Below are positions 17,044 through 25,923 of a DNA stretch of 64,000 bases, piece after piece. Location: contig JAGDZU010000001.1 of the NCBI GenBank assembly GCA_049115575.1, positions 868,001 to 932,000 on the forward strand, written 5' to 3'. Each line of letters opens with the position of its first letter. The stretch's first letter is position 1. A model generated the notes under the pieces. It was not told the DNA's origin. It did no database searches and saw only the letters and a list, made by a program, of their open reading frames with translations. The DNA is from JAHEKB01 sp049115575. Its GTDB lineage: Bacteria; Bacteroidota; Bacteroidia; NS11-12g; UBA9320. Made by a program: the position numbers and the translations under genes.

Positions 17044-18684
17044 CTATTTCCCTTTGAGTAAGGTCTTACTTTGCTGAATAGCACTCTCGGTTAGCTGGTC
17101 TCCACTAATCATTTTGGCTATCTCATGTATACGCTCTTTTTCATCCAAAGATTTAACATAGGTATGAACTCCATTACTGTCTTCTTTGTATACATAAAAA
17201 TGCTTATCTCCCAGTGATGCAATTTGAGCTAAATGCGTAATGACAATCAATTGTTGATTATGTGCCATGTTTTTCATCACTCCTCCCACCTTTCTTGCAA
17301 CCTCTCCTGAAACCCCTGTGTCTATTTCGTCAAAGATGGAAGTTGCCAAGTATATATAATCGGATAGAATTTGCTTGATTAATAGATTAATTCTAGACAG
17401 CTCTCCGCCAGAAGCTGATTTCTTAATCATATTAAAGCTTTCTCCGTTGTCTGATGACAATTCCAAAACCAGAGAGTTCCTTCCATATTTATTAAGCTCT
17501 TGGCTTGACCCTAGATTTAATCGGAGCTTAGAGTGAGGCATACCCAGCTGTGGTAAGTTCTTATTAAGCTCAACATTAATCTGCTCTATTTGATTAAAGC
17601 GAAGTTGAGATAGTTCATCTGCCTGCGTGTTAAGGTGCTTTTCAGTCCGGTCCAATTCACTTTCAACAGCATTGATTTTAGAGCCTAATTCAGTGGATGC
17701 CAGGAGTTTGTTTTCAATGGAAGATTTGAATTCAATCAATTCTTCTAGGTTAGCTAATCTGTGTTTTGACCTCAATCCAAACAATAAGGAAAGTCTATCA
17801 TTGACTTCCTCTAACCTAGCGGGATCCAATTGAACATTTTGTCCCAAATGACCCATTTCAGCGTAAATGTCTTCTAGTTCAATTAAGCAGCTTTTCATGC
17901 GAGATTGCAGATCGCCAACTGGTAAACCATTAAACAATGAAATAAGGCTATTGAGTTGTTGTATAATGGACAAATCGCTTTCGGCCATAGACTGGCTGGC
18001 CTGTTGAATGTTCTTTAGCAGATCTTCAGCATGATCGAGTATGGCTCTTTCTTGTTCCAACTCAACTTCTTCACCTGCTTTGAGTTCTGCAGCCTCTAAT
18101 TCATCAAATAGAAACTGGTTAAATTCTCTTTCTCTTGCTAACTCAGAATCCTTTTGTCGCAAATCGCTAAGCTTCTTTTTCAGCAAATGCCATGATGTAA
18201 ATAAGTTCTCAAACTCCTTTTGTTTCATGGCCACCCCGCTTAATTCATCCAGCAAGTGATAGGCGAAATCTTCTTGGAATAACTGAAGATTATCATATTG
18301 TGAGTGTATATCTATTAGGTATGAAGCTAAAGAAGTTAGTGTATTTAAAGTAGCCGGAGTATCATTTACAAATGATCTGCTTTTCCCTGAATTAGTGATT
18401 TCTCTCCTAATAATGCAATGCTCATCATAATCTAAATCATGCTCATCAAAAAATCCTTTGATTTTGTACGACTTGATATTAAAACTCGCCTCGATAACAC
18501 ATTTACTTTCTTTGCTTTTTATACTGCTATTGTCTGCTCTTTTACCGAGCACAAGTCCAAGTGCATCTATGAGTATGGACTTGCCAGCTCCTGTTTCACC
18601 AGTGATTATATTCAAGCCAGAATCAAACTCCAAAGAGACATCTTCTATTAATGCATAATTTTTGACCTTTAGGCTCTGAAGCAT
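17044..18684 (-). CDS. recN: DNA repair ATPase RecN
   Basis: A 546-residue SMC-like protein acting in double-strand-break repair on the chromosome. The N-terminal ATPase half has Walker A GETGAGKS at 29-36; a long central coiled coil follows; the C-terminal half has the signature SASGGELSR and Walker B IFDEIDTGVSG. The chosen ATG at 18684 (MLQSLKVKNYALIED) gives the usual RecN N-terminus, and a promoter-like TATATTCG lies four bases before it; the frame reaching 18726 would add 14 non-conserved residues. The surE gene is divergent. Length and all motifs are intact. Confidence 0.96.
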   Translation of the reverse strand: MLQSLKVKNYALIEDVSLEFDSGLNIITGETGAGKSILIDALGLVLGKRADNSSIKSKESKCVIEASFNIKSYKIKGFFDEHDLDYDEHCIIRREITNSGKSRSFVNDTPATLNTLTSLASYLIDIHSQYDNLQLFQEDFAYHLLDELSGVAMKQKEFENLFTSWHLLKKKLSDLRQKDSELAREREFNQFLFDELEAAELKAGEEVELEQERAILDHAEDLLKNIQQASQSMAESDLSIIQQLNSLISLFNGLPVGDLQSRMKSCLIELEDIYAEMGHLGQNVQLDPARLEEVNDRLSLLFGLRSKHRLANLEELIEFKSSIENKLLASTELGSKINAVESELDRTEKHLNTQADELSQLRFNQIEQINVELNKNLPQLGMPHSKLRLNLGSSQELNKYGRNSLVLELSSDNGESFNMIKKSASGGELSRINLLIKQILSDYIYLATSIFDEIDTGVSGEVARKVGGVMKNMAHNQQLIVITHLAQIASLGDKHFYVYKEDSNGVHTYVKSLDEKERIHEIAKMISGDQLTESAIQQSKTLLKGK

Positions 18685-18688
18685 GTCA

Positions 18689-18696
18689 CGAATATA
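18689..18696 (-). promoter_or_regulatory. TAnnTTTG-like promoter element of recN
   Basis: TATATTCG on the minus strand (one mismatch) ends four bases before the recN ATG. The divergent surE gene has TAAGTTCG at the same four-base spacing. Confidence 0.4.
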
Positions 18697-18805
18697 GAAT
18701 TCTAAGACATTTAATGTGAGAGACATTTTCCATATTTCAGTTGCTGTTGTTTGTATTTTTTAAATGCGAACAGCTATGATTGAAGGATATGTAAAGCATA
18801 ATTCA

Positions 18806-18813
18806 TAAGTTCG
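18806..18813 (+). promoter_or_regulatory. TAnnTTTG-like promoter element of surE
   Basis: TAAGTTCG (one mismatch) followed by CCGC and the ATG at 18818, predicting a leaderless or nearly leaderless transcript. Confidence 0.4.
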
Positions 18814-18817
18814 CCGC

Positions 18818-19591
18818 ATGGGGAATAAAAGGCCATTAATTTTAGTGTGTAATGATGACGGTATTACTGCACCAGGAATAGCCGCTTTGGTAGAAGTTAT
18901 GCAAGAGTTAGGTGATGTGGTTGTTGTAGCTCCAGACAGTCCTCAAAGTGGCATGGGCCACGCCATTACTATAACTAAACCTCTAAGGTTATATGAGTCT
19001 TCCGTATTTGGACCCAATGTTCCATCTTACCAATGCTCTGGAACTCCGGCAGATTGTGTTAAGCTGGCTGTAGATAAGGTATTACATCGCAAACCAGATC
19101 TGCTGGTTTCGGGAATAAATCACGGATCGAATTCTTCTATTAATGTAATCTATTCTGGTACAATGAGTGCGGCGGTAGAAGGTGCAATTGAAGGAATTCC
19201 TGCCATTGGTTTTTCGCTTTTAGACTTCAACTATAAAGCCAATTTCACCCCATCCAAAGCCATAGTGAGAAAAGTGGCTCAAAATGTATTAAAAGAAGGC
19301 ATGCCAATAGACGTTTTGTTGAATGTAAACATCCCTAATGTGCCTTCTGACGAGATAAAAGGGATTAAGGTTTGTAGACAAGCTAGAGCGAATTGGGTAG
19401 AAGAGTTTGATGAAAGGCAAGATCCTTATGAACGCAAATATTACTGGCTCACCGGTAAATTCATTAATATGGATAAAGGAGAAGATACAGACGAATGGGC
19501 ACTTAAGAACAATTATGTAAGTGTAGTTCCCGTTCAATTTGACTTAACCGCACACCACGCAATTGGCACTTTAAATAATTGGGATCTATGA
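18818..19591 (+). CDS. surE: 5'/3'-nucleotidase SurE
   Basis: A 257-residue SurE-family metal-dependent phosphatase acting on nucleoside monophosphates in the cytoplasm. The N-terminal metal motif is CNDDGI (D13, D14), the Ser ligand lies in DSPQSGMGH, and the Asn ligand in SGINHGSNSS; SGTPADCVKLA is the family substrate loop. All expected residues are present and the length is normal. The ATG follows a promoter-like element by four bases. The gene overlaps the next small membrane gene by four bases (ATGA) and is followed closely by lpxB, an order I regard as usual in Bacteroidota. Confidence 0.96.
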   Translation: MGNKRPLILVCNDDGITAPGIAALVEVMQELGDVVVVAPDSPQSGMGHAITITKPLRLYESSVFGPNVPSYQCSGTPADCVKLAVDKVLHRKPDLLVSGINHGSNSSINVIYSGTMSAAVEGAIEGIPAIGFSLLDFNYKANFTPSKAIVRKVAQNVLKEGMPIDVLLNVNIPNVPSDEIKGIKVCRQARANWVEEFDERQDPYERKYYWLTGKFINMDKGEDTDEWALKNNYVSVVPVQFDLTAHHAIGTLNNWDL

Positions 19592-19875
19592 AAAAATGGG
19601 ATCATAGATTAATAGGACTCAGCTTGGGAATTGTTGGCCCTATCCTAATTCTATATGGTGTGAATGTGTATCAATTCCCGCATATGAGTTTCTTTGAGTT
19701 CATAGGCAATGGATACAATATTAAAATGCTTTCTACTTGGCTTAAGCCTGCTGTTCTGTTTAACCTGGCCATTTTTATGCTTTTTATAAATCTTTATAAA
19801 AACAGAAGTGCTCAAGGGGTTGTCTTTGCCACCATCATTTATGGACTTTTAATTGCCTATCTAACATTTGCCTAA
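19588..19875 (+). CDS. Small three-helix membrane protein of unknown function
   Basis: A 95-residue hydrophobic protein encoded between surE and lpxB, with an ATGA overlap to surE and a TAAATG overlap into lpxB. Three predicted membrane helices are visible (about 8-26, 51-70 and 74-93), with short basic loops (KKWDHR at the N-terminus, YKNRSAQ between helices 2 and 3). I do not recognise a family. Its tight coupling to both neighbours suggests it is a real gene expressed with them; a role connected with lipid A or envelope assembly would be only guilt by association. Confidence 0.75.
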   Translation: MKKWDHRLIGLSLGIVGPILILYGVNVYQFPHMSFFEFIGNGYNIKMLSTWLKPAVLFNLAIFMLFINLYKNRSAQGVVFATIIYGLLIAYLTFA

Positions 19876-20949
19876 ATGAAGTATTATCTCATATCTGGGG
19901 AAACTTCAGGAGATCAGCATACCGCTGAACTTATCAATGCAATTAGAACAAAAGACCCACATGCTCAATTTAGAGGAATGGGCGGTGATGCATGCTTATC
20001 AAAAGGCATGGAACTCGTTATACACCAGAAGGAAATGGCCGTAATGGGGTTTTGGGAGGTGATTAAACAACTCCCAAAGATCTCAAGAGTGCTCCGCTTG
20101 ATTAAAAAAGATATAGTCAGCTTTGAGCCAGACAGGGTTGTTTTGGTTGATTATCCCGGATTTAATCTTCGCATAGCCAAATTTGCCAAGAAGAACTCTT
20201 TTGCTGTGCACTATTACATAGCCCCAAAAGTCTGGGCTTGGAAAGAAAAAAGAATAAAGACCATAAAAAAATGGGTTGACCATTTGTATTGTATTCTTCC
20301 TTTTGAAGAAGAGTATTTCACCAAAGCTGGTATAAATGCACACTATGTTGGCAATCCTAGCAAATCAAAAGTTAAGGCATACAGCAAGCCTGAATCTTCA
20401 GCAACAAAGACTATCGCCATATTACCGGGCAGTCGAAAACAAGAGATTACAAGCAATCTAAATACTATGCTTAATCTTAAAAATGACTTTGAAGAATATC
20501 AATTCATAGTCTCTCAGGCTCCGGGATTTGATAGCGCGTTCTATCATAAGCTGGATCCCAATTTAGAACTGGAATCCGATATGTACAAACTATTGGCTTC
20601 TGCAGATTTGGCCATAGTTACTTCTGGCACTGCCACATTGGAAACGGCTCTATTCAGGGTTCCACAGATAGTTTGCTATAAAACAAGTAGCCTTACTTAC
20701 ATTCTTGCTAAATTATTCGTCAAAGTGAAATATATCTCCCTGGTAAATCTCATACTAGACAAGGCTCTAATTCCAGAACTTATACAGTCTGATTTCAACA
20801 CTAAAAGAATGACATACGAACTGAATAAGTTTAGAAACATAAATCTGACAGAGGATCTCTTAGAAGGGTATCAAGACCTATACACCAAGCTAGGAAATCA
20901 AGATCCCTCAGACAATGTCTCAGAACACCTGTGTAAAGCTGAAACATAA
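19876..20949 (+). CDS. lpxB: Lipid-A-disaccharide synthase
   Basis: A 357-residue GT-B glycosyltransferase of family 19, which joins UDP-2,3-diacylglucosamine and lipid X to make the lipid A disaccharide at the inner membrane. The N-terminus YLISGETSGDQHTAEL is the family hallmark, followed by GMGGD, the MAVMGFWEV segment, and IAPKVWAWKEKR; the C-terminal half has the nucleotide-binding TSGTATLETALF. Its presence shows a Gram-negative outer membrane with LPS or LOS. It starts one base after the upstream stop (TAAATG) and is followed by a 50-base gap with a separate promoter for the next lipoprotein gene. Confidence 0.95.
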   Translation: MKYYLISGETSGDQHTAELINAIRTKDPHAQFRGMGGDACLSKGMELVIHQKEMAVMGFWEVIKQLPKISRVLRLIKKDIVSFEPDRVVLVDYPGFNLRIAKFAKKNSFAVHYYIAPKVWAWKEKRIKTIKKWVDHLYCILPFEEEYFTKAGINAHYVGNPSKSKVKAYSKPESSATKTIAILPGSRKQEITSNLNTMLNLKNDFEEYQFIVSQAPGFDSAFYHKLDPNLELESDMYKLLASADLAIVTSGTATLETALFRVPQIVCYKTSSLTYILAKLFVKVKYISLVNLILDKALIPELIQSDFNTKRMTYELNKFRNINLTEDLLEGYQDLYTKLGNQDPSDNVSEHLCKAET

Positions 20950-20985
20950 CTGACAGATAAAGCCTGCAGATTTACTATGCTTTCT

Positions 20986-20993
20986 TATTTTTG
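20986..20993 (+). promoter_or_regulatory. Promoter element TATTTTTG
   Basis: An exact TAnnTTTG match six bases before the ATG at 21000, in the short gap after lpxB. It suggests a separate transcript for the lipoprotein-kinase-HAD group. Confidence 0.5.
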
Positions 20994-20999
20994 TCTCAC

Positions 21000-21461
21000 A
21001 TGAAAAATATAATCTTGATTGGCGTTCTTGGTTTAATTCTCTCAGCTTGTGGAAACAGAAAACCAGTTCACACCGTACCTCTAAAAATTTCTTATAATGA
21101 GGAATATTGTGGAGGAACAGAACCCTCTGAAGAAATGCTGGAGCAACTCAATACATTTAAACCATATACAGGGCCGATTTACTTGCATTCTGACATTGAC
21201 CAACAACGAAAAGATAAACCCATTATCGTTGATATTAAGAACGGAAATGCTGAATTGCAAGGATTGAGTGCAGGTTGCTATTTTGCCTATTCTCAACCTA
21301 TGCTGATTGCCGACTCAACTTCATTAGACCCGAATCTCATAGAATGTCAGAATATGAATAGAATGAATCCTTTTCTGATTATAAATATTTACGATTACAC
21401 TGAAATGGTTGAAGGAAGTTTCACAATTACTTGTGATCCATGTAGTCCACCAGTTCCTTGA
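21000..21461 (+). CDS. Lipoprotein of unknown function
   Basis: A 153-residue protein with a lipoprotein signal (hydrophobic run then LILSACG; lipid-modified Cys near residue 18). The mature part has three or four further Cys including a late CDPC pair, and the segment IIVDIKNGNAELQGLSAGCYF, which looks like a small beta-sandwich. I do not recognise a family. The ATG at 21000 is preceded by an exact TATTTTTG element at six bases; the TTG nine bases earlier is unlikely. It overlaps the GlcNAc-kinase-like gene by one base (stop TGA / start ATG), so it probably belongs with it. Confidence 0.75.
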   Translation: MKNIILIGVLGLILSACGNRKPVHTVPLKISYNEEYCGGTEPSEEMLEQLNTFKPYTGPIYLHSDIDQQRKDKPIIVDIKNGNAELQGLSAGCYFAYSQPMLIADSTSLDPNLIECQNMNRMNPFLIINIYDYTEMVEGSFTITCDPCSPPVP

Positions 21462-22306
21462 TGGCATTGCTAATAGCAGATAGCGGTTCTACCAAATGCG
21501 ATTGGGTTTTTAAAAACGATAATCAGCTTACAAAATTTTCTACGATTGGTCTTAATCCTCTTCTTTCCAGTGAAGATGAAATTCAAAGTGTTTTAAATGC
21601 TTGCGAGGAGATACAATCCATTAAAAACTTACCGATTAACATCTATTTCTATGGAGCTGCATGTTCCTCCGAACAATTAAAAGGTATAGTCAAAAGCGCC
21701 TTAGCAAAGGAGTTTACCATGGCAAATATTCAAGTAGACCATGATTTAAAGGCTGCCGTATTTGCCACATGTGGAGTTGATCAGGGTTTTACAGCTATTT
21801 TGGGTACAGGCTCTAATTTGTGTTTTTTTAATGGCGAGCAAATAATTCAAAAAATTCCCTCTCTTGGTTATGTCTTAGGAGATGAAGGTGGTGGTGTCTA
21901 TTTGGGTAAAAAACTTGTACAAGCATATTTCTATGAAACATTGCCTAGACATTTAGCCCAAGAGTTTGAAAATGATTACAAATTGAATTTAGATGAATTG
22001 ATACAAAATGTGTATTCAGAAATAAGACCAAATGCCTACTTAGCAAGCTATGTTCCTTTCTTGGTTAAACATAAAACAGATTCTTATGTTAGAAAACTAG
22101 TTTATAGTGCATTTGCAAGCTTTTTAAGCATTCACCTTTGGTCATTTGATACATTTAGAGACTACCCCGTTCATTTTATTGGCTCAATTGCATATTATTT
22201 CCAAGACCTCTTGCAAGAAGTAGCAATAAATCATAGATTTACCGTCGGTAAGATTATTAAGAAACCGATGGATAATCTTTTGGAATTCCATCTAATGAAT
22301 TCATGA
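21461..22306 (+). CDS. BadF/BadG-type ATPase, N-acetylglucosamine kinase-like
   Basis: A 281-residue member of the ASKHA (actin/hexokinase-like) superfamily. The phosphate-1 loop is ADSGSTKCDW at about 6-15, phosphate-2 is AILGTGSNLCFF, and LGYVLGDEGGGVYLGK is the signature seen in N-acetylglucosamine kinases and other BadF-like proteins. It probably phosphorylates an amino sugar such as GlcNAc, for example from peptidoglycan turnover, in the cytoplasm. The ATG overlaps the lipoprotein stop by one base, and the HAD gene follows with a four-base overlap. The exact sugar is an inference from family similarity. Confidence 0.83.
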   Translation: MALLIADSGSTKCDWVFKNDNQLTKFSTIGLNPLLSSEDEIQSVLNACEEIQSIKNLPINIYFYGAACSSEQLKGIVKSALAKEFTMANIQVDHDLKAAVFATCGVDQGFTAILGTGSNLCFFNGEQIIQKIPSLGYVLGDEGGGVYLGKKLVQAYFYETLPRHLAQEFENDYKLNLDELIQNVYSEIRPNAYLASYVPFLVKHKTDSYVRKLVYSAFASFLSIHLWSFDTFRDYPVHFIGSIAYYFQDLLQEVAINHRFTVGKIIKKPMDNLLEFHLMNS

Positions 22307-22938
22307 ATAAAGGACTAGTTATATATGATTTAAATGGTGTGGTAACAGACCTAGACAAACTGAAATACGATTGTTGGTCTTGGTTGGCAGACAAAATCTC
22401 TTTCCCATTCAGTGAAAAATATTTTCACAAAATCATGGATTTGGATAATAAAACTGCGCTGGAAAGAATCTTAAAATGGTGTGGTCAGCGAATTTCAGAA
22501 GCCCAGAAGCAACAGTTACTCTCAGAATGGCATAAGAGATATCTAGGATCTTTGGATGAGCTTACAGAGGATGATATTGCAATTGGTTTTATTAATTACA
22601 ACAACAAATTGAAGGCCGAAGGTATGAAAGTGGCTGTTGCCACACCTTCAAAACACGCCATAAGAATAATAGATCGCTTGGGCTTAGTATTGGCATTTGA
22701 TGCCATCGCTGATGGAAATATGTATACAGATGAACCCAATTTCAGCGTATTGCTAAATCAAGTCATTGAGCGATTTCAAGCGGATTCTAAAGATTGCACT
22801 TTTATTTCTTCAGATAAACAAGGAATTGAGCAAGCTCAAAACTTGGGAATGAATGTGGTCAGTTTTGGTAAAGATTCCAATCCAGTTCAAGGTGTAGCCG
22901 CTGCTTCTAACTGGGATAGTCTAGTATTACGTGACTAA
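22303..22938 (+). CDS. HAD-superfamily protein, beta-phosphoglucomutase-like, degenerate active site
   Basis: A 211-residue HAD subfamily IA protein with a helical cap, overall resembling beta-phosphoglucomutase. Motif I reads YDLNGVVTD: the nucleophile Asp9 is present but the second Asp of the canonical DxD, the general acid/base, is Asn11. Motif II is VAVATPSKHA, and motif III is SSDKQGIEQAQNLGM, where the family has a EDS-GI-AA-AGM pattern. Such changes would be expected to cripple mutase activity and weaken phosphatase activity, so it may bind rather than turn over a sugar phosphate. It overlaps the sugar-kinase-like gene by four bases and the following lipoprotein gene by eight. Confidence 0.82.
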   Translation: MNKGLVIYDLNGVVTDLDKLKYDCWSWLADKISFPFSEKYFHKIMDLDNKTALERILKWCGQRISEAQKQQLLSEWHKRYLGSLDELTEDDIAIGFINYNNKLKAEGMKVAVATPSKHAIRIIDRLGLVLAFDAIADGNMYTDEPNFSVLLNQVIERFQADSKDCTFISSDKQGIEQAQNLGMNVVSFGKDSNPVQGVAAASNWDSLVLRD

Positions 22939-23854
22939 AATCAAGCTATTTATAGTATTCACTGCGTCCATGCTTATGCAAGCATGTATCAACTCCCCTT
23001 CTTCTACTTTAAATGATCTGAAATATTTTGAGTTGTTCAAGCCTATAATTCATCAGCATGACAGCCAGGAATATGTTCTCAGTGATTATATGAAGGTGGA
23101 TCAAATTGATTCTATAAGATCTGAAAACTATAAGGTACATATAGTAGATGGGAGATTCACTTTAACAAGCACTAAGGATGTACGCCAATATTCTGAACTT
23201 AAAATCTTCAGCGATGGTGTCCCCTATTCTCTTCCTGTTTTTAAAACTACAGATCCGCTTGGCATTTCGGCCATTAATTCAATTCAGTTTACACTTAATA
23301 AACAATCTGTAGATATAAAACGAACCAAAAACTCACCTTGCTTTGCTTATTGGAACAATTTATCATTGGCAATAGACAGCACTGAAAGCAACTATCATAT
23401 TGACCTACCTCCATTTGCCAAGTATTTCGACAATTCTCACTTGGTTATATATCAGATTAATGAATTCAAAAAGTTGGAGGTATCTGTAGTACCCATTAAA
23501 AAATCCAAAATCATTGTCGACTTAAAAAATTTAAGACAAGACCAAGTTCAAAACGGAATAGGGCTTAGTAATTACTCAATAGATTGCTTTCTAGATAGAC
23601 CTGAGTTGATAAAAGCATTCAACAATGAATTGATTGAAAATCCACAGCATTTGGCCTTGGTCTATGGTACTACAAGAATTATTGAATCCAATGACACCAT
23701 GCTTGTGGTGGAGAAAACACATTTAGAAGAGAAGTATATAGTGGGCTTTAATAAGAGTTCTGAAAGATTGAGTATAAATGAATTTGATAAACCTTTGGCT
23801 CCAAATTCATTTGTATACAAAGCCAATGACAATCTATTTGAAGTAAATCATTAG
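22931..23854 (+). CDS. Lipoprotein of unknown function
   Basis: A 307-residue protein with a lipoprotein signal peptide ending LMQAC (Cys19). The mature part is predicted to be mainly beta-strand, with no motif I recognise. The start is a GTG overlapping the HAD gene by eight bases; the first in-frame ATG is within the signal peptide and would shorten it too much. It is the last gene of the lipoprotein-kinase-HAD-lipoprotein group. It is probably anchored in the outer or inner membrane facing the periplasm; a function cannot be given. Confidence 0.7.
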   Translation: MTKIKLFIVFTASMLMQACINSPSSTLNDLKYFELFKPIIHQHDSQEYVLSDYMKVDQIDSIRSENYKVHIVDGRFTLTSTKDVRQYSELKIFSDGVPYSLPVFKTTDPLGISAINSIQFTLNKQSVDIKRTKNSPCFAYWNNLSLAIDSTESNYHIDLPPFAKYFDNSHLVIYQINEFKKLEVSVVPIKKSKIIVDLKNLRQDQVQNGIGLSNYSIDCFLDRPELIKAFNNELIENPQHLALVYGTTRIIESNDTMLVVEKTHLEEKYIVGFNKSSERLSINEFDKPLAPNSFVYKANDNLFEVNH

Positions 23855-23985
23855 CCCAATCAAAAACAGAATGTTAATGAGAAGAATGTAGATCAATATT
23901 TTCAAATGTGCGCTTTTCACTTGTAGTAATTGCTACAAAGTTAACGGCTTAATCATTAGCCTATTATTTTAGCGGTGTAAATAAT

Positions 23986-24435
23986 TTGCAAGTTTTGAAC
24001 AAGGAGCAACTATATAAGGAGTTATTAAATGAAGCCACGGCCCTTATGGACCCAAGTGTTGACGCTCTGGCTAACATGAGCAATTTGGTTGCCTTGATAC
24101 AACAGAAACTCAAACTCCATTGGGTGGGGTTTTATAGGGTGGTTAGGAATGAACTACTCCTTGGTCCTTTTAATGGTCCGATTGCATGTACAAGAATTGA
24201 ATTCGGCAAAGGTGTGTGTGGCACTGCTTGGGAGTTGGGTAAAACTCAAATTGTGGCCGACGTAGATCAATTCCCAGGACATATCGCTTGCAGTCCTCAT
24301 TCAAAATCTGAAATAGTAGTTCCATGTGTTAATAACAAAGGAGTTTGGGCTGTTTTAGACCTGGATAGTGATACTTACAACTGTTTTGACCATGTAGACC
24401 AAGATTACTTAGAACAAATCGTTGCTCTTCTATGA
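23986..24435 (+). CDS. msrC: Free methionine-(R)-sulfoxide reductase (GAF domain)
   Basis: A 149-residue single GAF-domain enzyme that reduces free methionine-(R)-sulfoxide in the cytoplasm, using thioredoxin. The three catalytic cysteines are C68 (in GPIACTR), C78 (in GKGVCGTAW) and C102 (in GHIACSPHSKSEI); their spacing of 10 and 24 residues equals that of E. coli fRMsr (C84, C94, C118). The start is a TTG, since no ATG or GTG precedes the conserved region in frame; the promoter-like TATTTTAG at 23965-23972 lies 13 bases upstream. It overlaps the next membrane-protein gene by four bases. Confidence 0.92.
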   Translation: MQVLNKEQLYKELLNEATALMDPSVDALANMSNLVALIQQKLKLHWVGFYRVVRNELLLGPFNGPIACTRIEFGKGVCGTAWELGKTQIVADVDQFPGHIACSPHSKSEIVVPCVNNKGVWAVLDLDSDTYNCFDHVDQDYLEQIVALL

Positions 24436-25904
24436 GATTGAAATCCGGATATCTTATTCTTCTTGCTTTGTTGTTGGTTCTATTACTAATAGACTATAAC
24501 ATGTTTTTCAATCACTTTGCAAAAACTCATGCAGACAGTGATCAAACCCTATTCTGGTTGTACACTAGAGATATAAGTGAAGGGCAATTTAGAACTCCTT
24601 ATTTATATGGTCAGAATTACAATATTCCATTGGAGTCAATTTTGGCTGTACCTATGTTCCTAGTTGGCATGAGTAGTTATGTGAGCCTTCCTCTCATGGG
24701 GTTATTAATGCAGCTGACTCCTTTTCTTTTGTTGGCGTACTTTGCTTACAAGAGTCAAAGTTACATTGCTTGTTTGCTTTCTATCCTAGTTGGAATTCTC
24801 TTACCTGTAGAATGGTTAATGATGAGCATGCCAAGAGGTTTTATGGGCGGAATATTTGTGGCAAATGTTGGAGTCTTTGTACTCTTCAACTCCAAAGCTG
24901 TTAAATCCAGAATTCTAGGCTTTGTTCTATGTGGCTTGTCTTTATTAATTTCACCCAATGCTGTTATTCTACTGGTTCCGGCATTGCTTGGATATGTGAT
25001 ATTGCATAAAGTAAAGATAGGTGAGATTATTCTTGCTTTGCTCCCTATTACCATAATCTATATTGGTTTACAATGGTTCAACACCTTACATGCCAATGAG
25101 TTCGTACATAAATCCTGGCAAATTGAATGGAGTTTAGACTATTTCTTAAAGGCTACAAATCATCTTCCAGAGTTCTTTAAAGGCCTATTTCCAGTTTTCT
25201 ATGAACTGGGAATTCTGATTCTTGCTGCGGTTGTATTAGTAGCATTCAAAGCAATTAAATCTAAAAACCGATCTGTAATAGTTGCTAGCACATCATTGTT
25301 GCTTTTTGTATTGATAAGTCTAGGAGTTAATAAAGTAAATGACGGAACAGCCTCGGTATTCTTTCCTTATAGCAGAATGTATTTAGCGCTGCCTTATGTT
25401 ATCCTATTGTTATTCATACTGCTTGAAAAAAGAAGAAACAGTTTCCCTTCAAAATGGACCTTATTCATAATTGCCATATTGGGAATAGTTGGGTTCACGG
25501 TTGAACAACTTTATGCATCTCAACGGATTAATCGAGCCTTAACAACTAATTCAGATGTGGTTCAGTTATTTCAAAATTCAACTTTAGAAGAAGAATGTCT
25601 ATCTCTGGAAAAACTAATGCAACAACAGAATGCCAACCTGCTTGTTGTGTTGAGCAAAGCAGATCAATATACCTTTGGATGTGATGCTTTAAGAAGGCTT
25701 AAAACTGTACATCCAGCATATGAAAGAAGATGGTGGCTAGTTGAAGAATACCGCTCTTTTAAGCTAGAAAATGTTATAGTATTAGATTGGCACCAGCAAT
25801 TAGCTGAGCACTTCAGCCAAAATCAAATAGTGAAAATCGAATCACATTGGCCCGCTTATAGAATAATAAATTCAGAAGAAACTGTTTCTCTGTTCTTTGA
25901 TTGA
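24432..25904 (+). CDS. GT-C-like polytopic membrane protein, possible glycosyltransferase
   Basis: A 490-residue integral membrane protein with about ten hydrophobic helices and a soluble C-terminal part of ~110 residues. The first periplasmic loop contains HADSDQTLFWL; an acidic motif in this position is characteristic of GT-C lipid-linked-sugar transferases such as the PMT/ALG families. No closer assignment is possible for me. It would use a polyprenyl-phosphate sugar at the outer face of the inner membrane. It overlaps fRMsr by four bases and is followed after 19 bases by miaE. Two other GT-C-like genes of unlike sequence occur at 55.4-58.4 kb. Confidence 0.6.
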   Translation: MRLKSGYLILLALLLVLLLIDYNMFFNHFAKTHADSDQTLFWLYTRDISEGQFRTPYLYGQNYNIPLESILAVPMFLVGMSSYVSLPLMGLLMQLTPFLLLAYFAYKSQSYIACLLSILVGILLPVEWLMMSMPRGFMGGIFVANVGVFVLFNSKAVKSRILGFVLCGLSLLISPNAVILLVPALLGYVILHKVKIGEIILALLPITIIYIGLQWFNTLHANEFVHKSWQIEWSLDYFLKATNHLPEFFKGLFPVFYELGILILAAVVLVAFKAIKSKNRSVIVASTSLLLFVLISLGVNKVNDGTASVFFPYSRMYLALPYVILLLFILLEKRRNSFPSKWTLFIIAILGIVGFTVEQLYASQRINRALTTNSDVVQLFQNSTLEEECLSLEKLMQQQNANLLVVLSKADQYTFGCDALRRLKTVHPAYERRWWLVEEYRSFKLENVIVLDWHQQLAEHFSQNQIVKIESHWPAYRIINSEETVSLFFD

Positions 25905-25911
25905 TGCATAT

Positions 25912-25919
25912 TAACTTAG
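25912..25919 (+). promoter_or_regulatory. TAnnTTTG-like promoter element of miaE
   Basis: TAACTTAG (one mismatch) four bases before the GTG start at 25924. Weak on its own; position is the support. Confidence 0.3.
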
Positions 25920-25923
25920 CGGG

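Noticed and set aside
23921..23938. Hairpin TTGTAG/CTACAA between the lipoprotein gene and fRMsr
   Set aside because: Six pairs, AT-rich, with no T-run on either strand; not convincing as a terminator.
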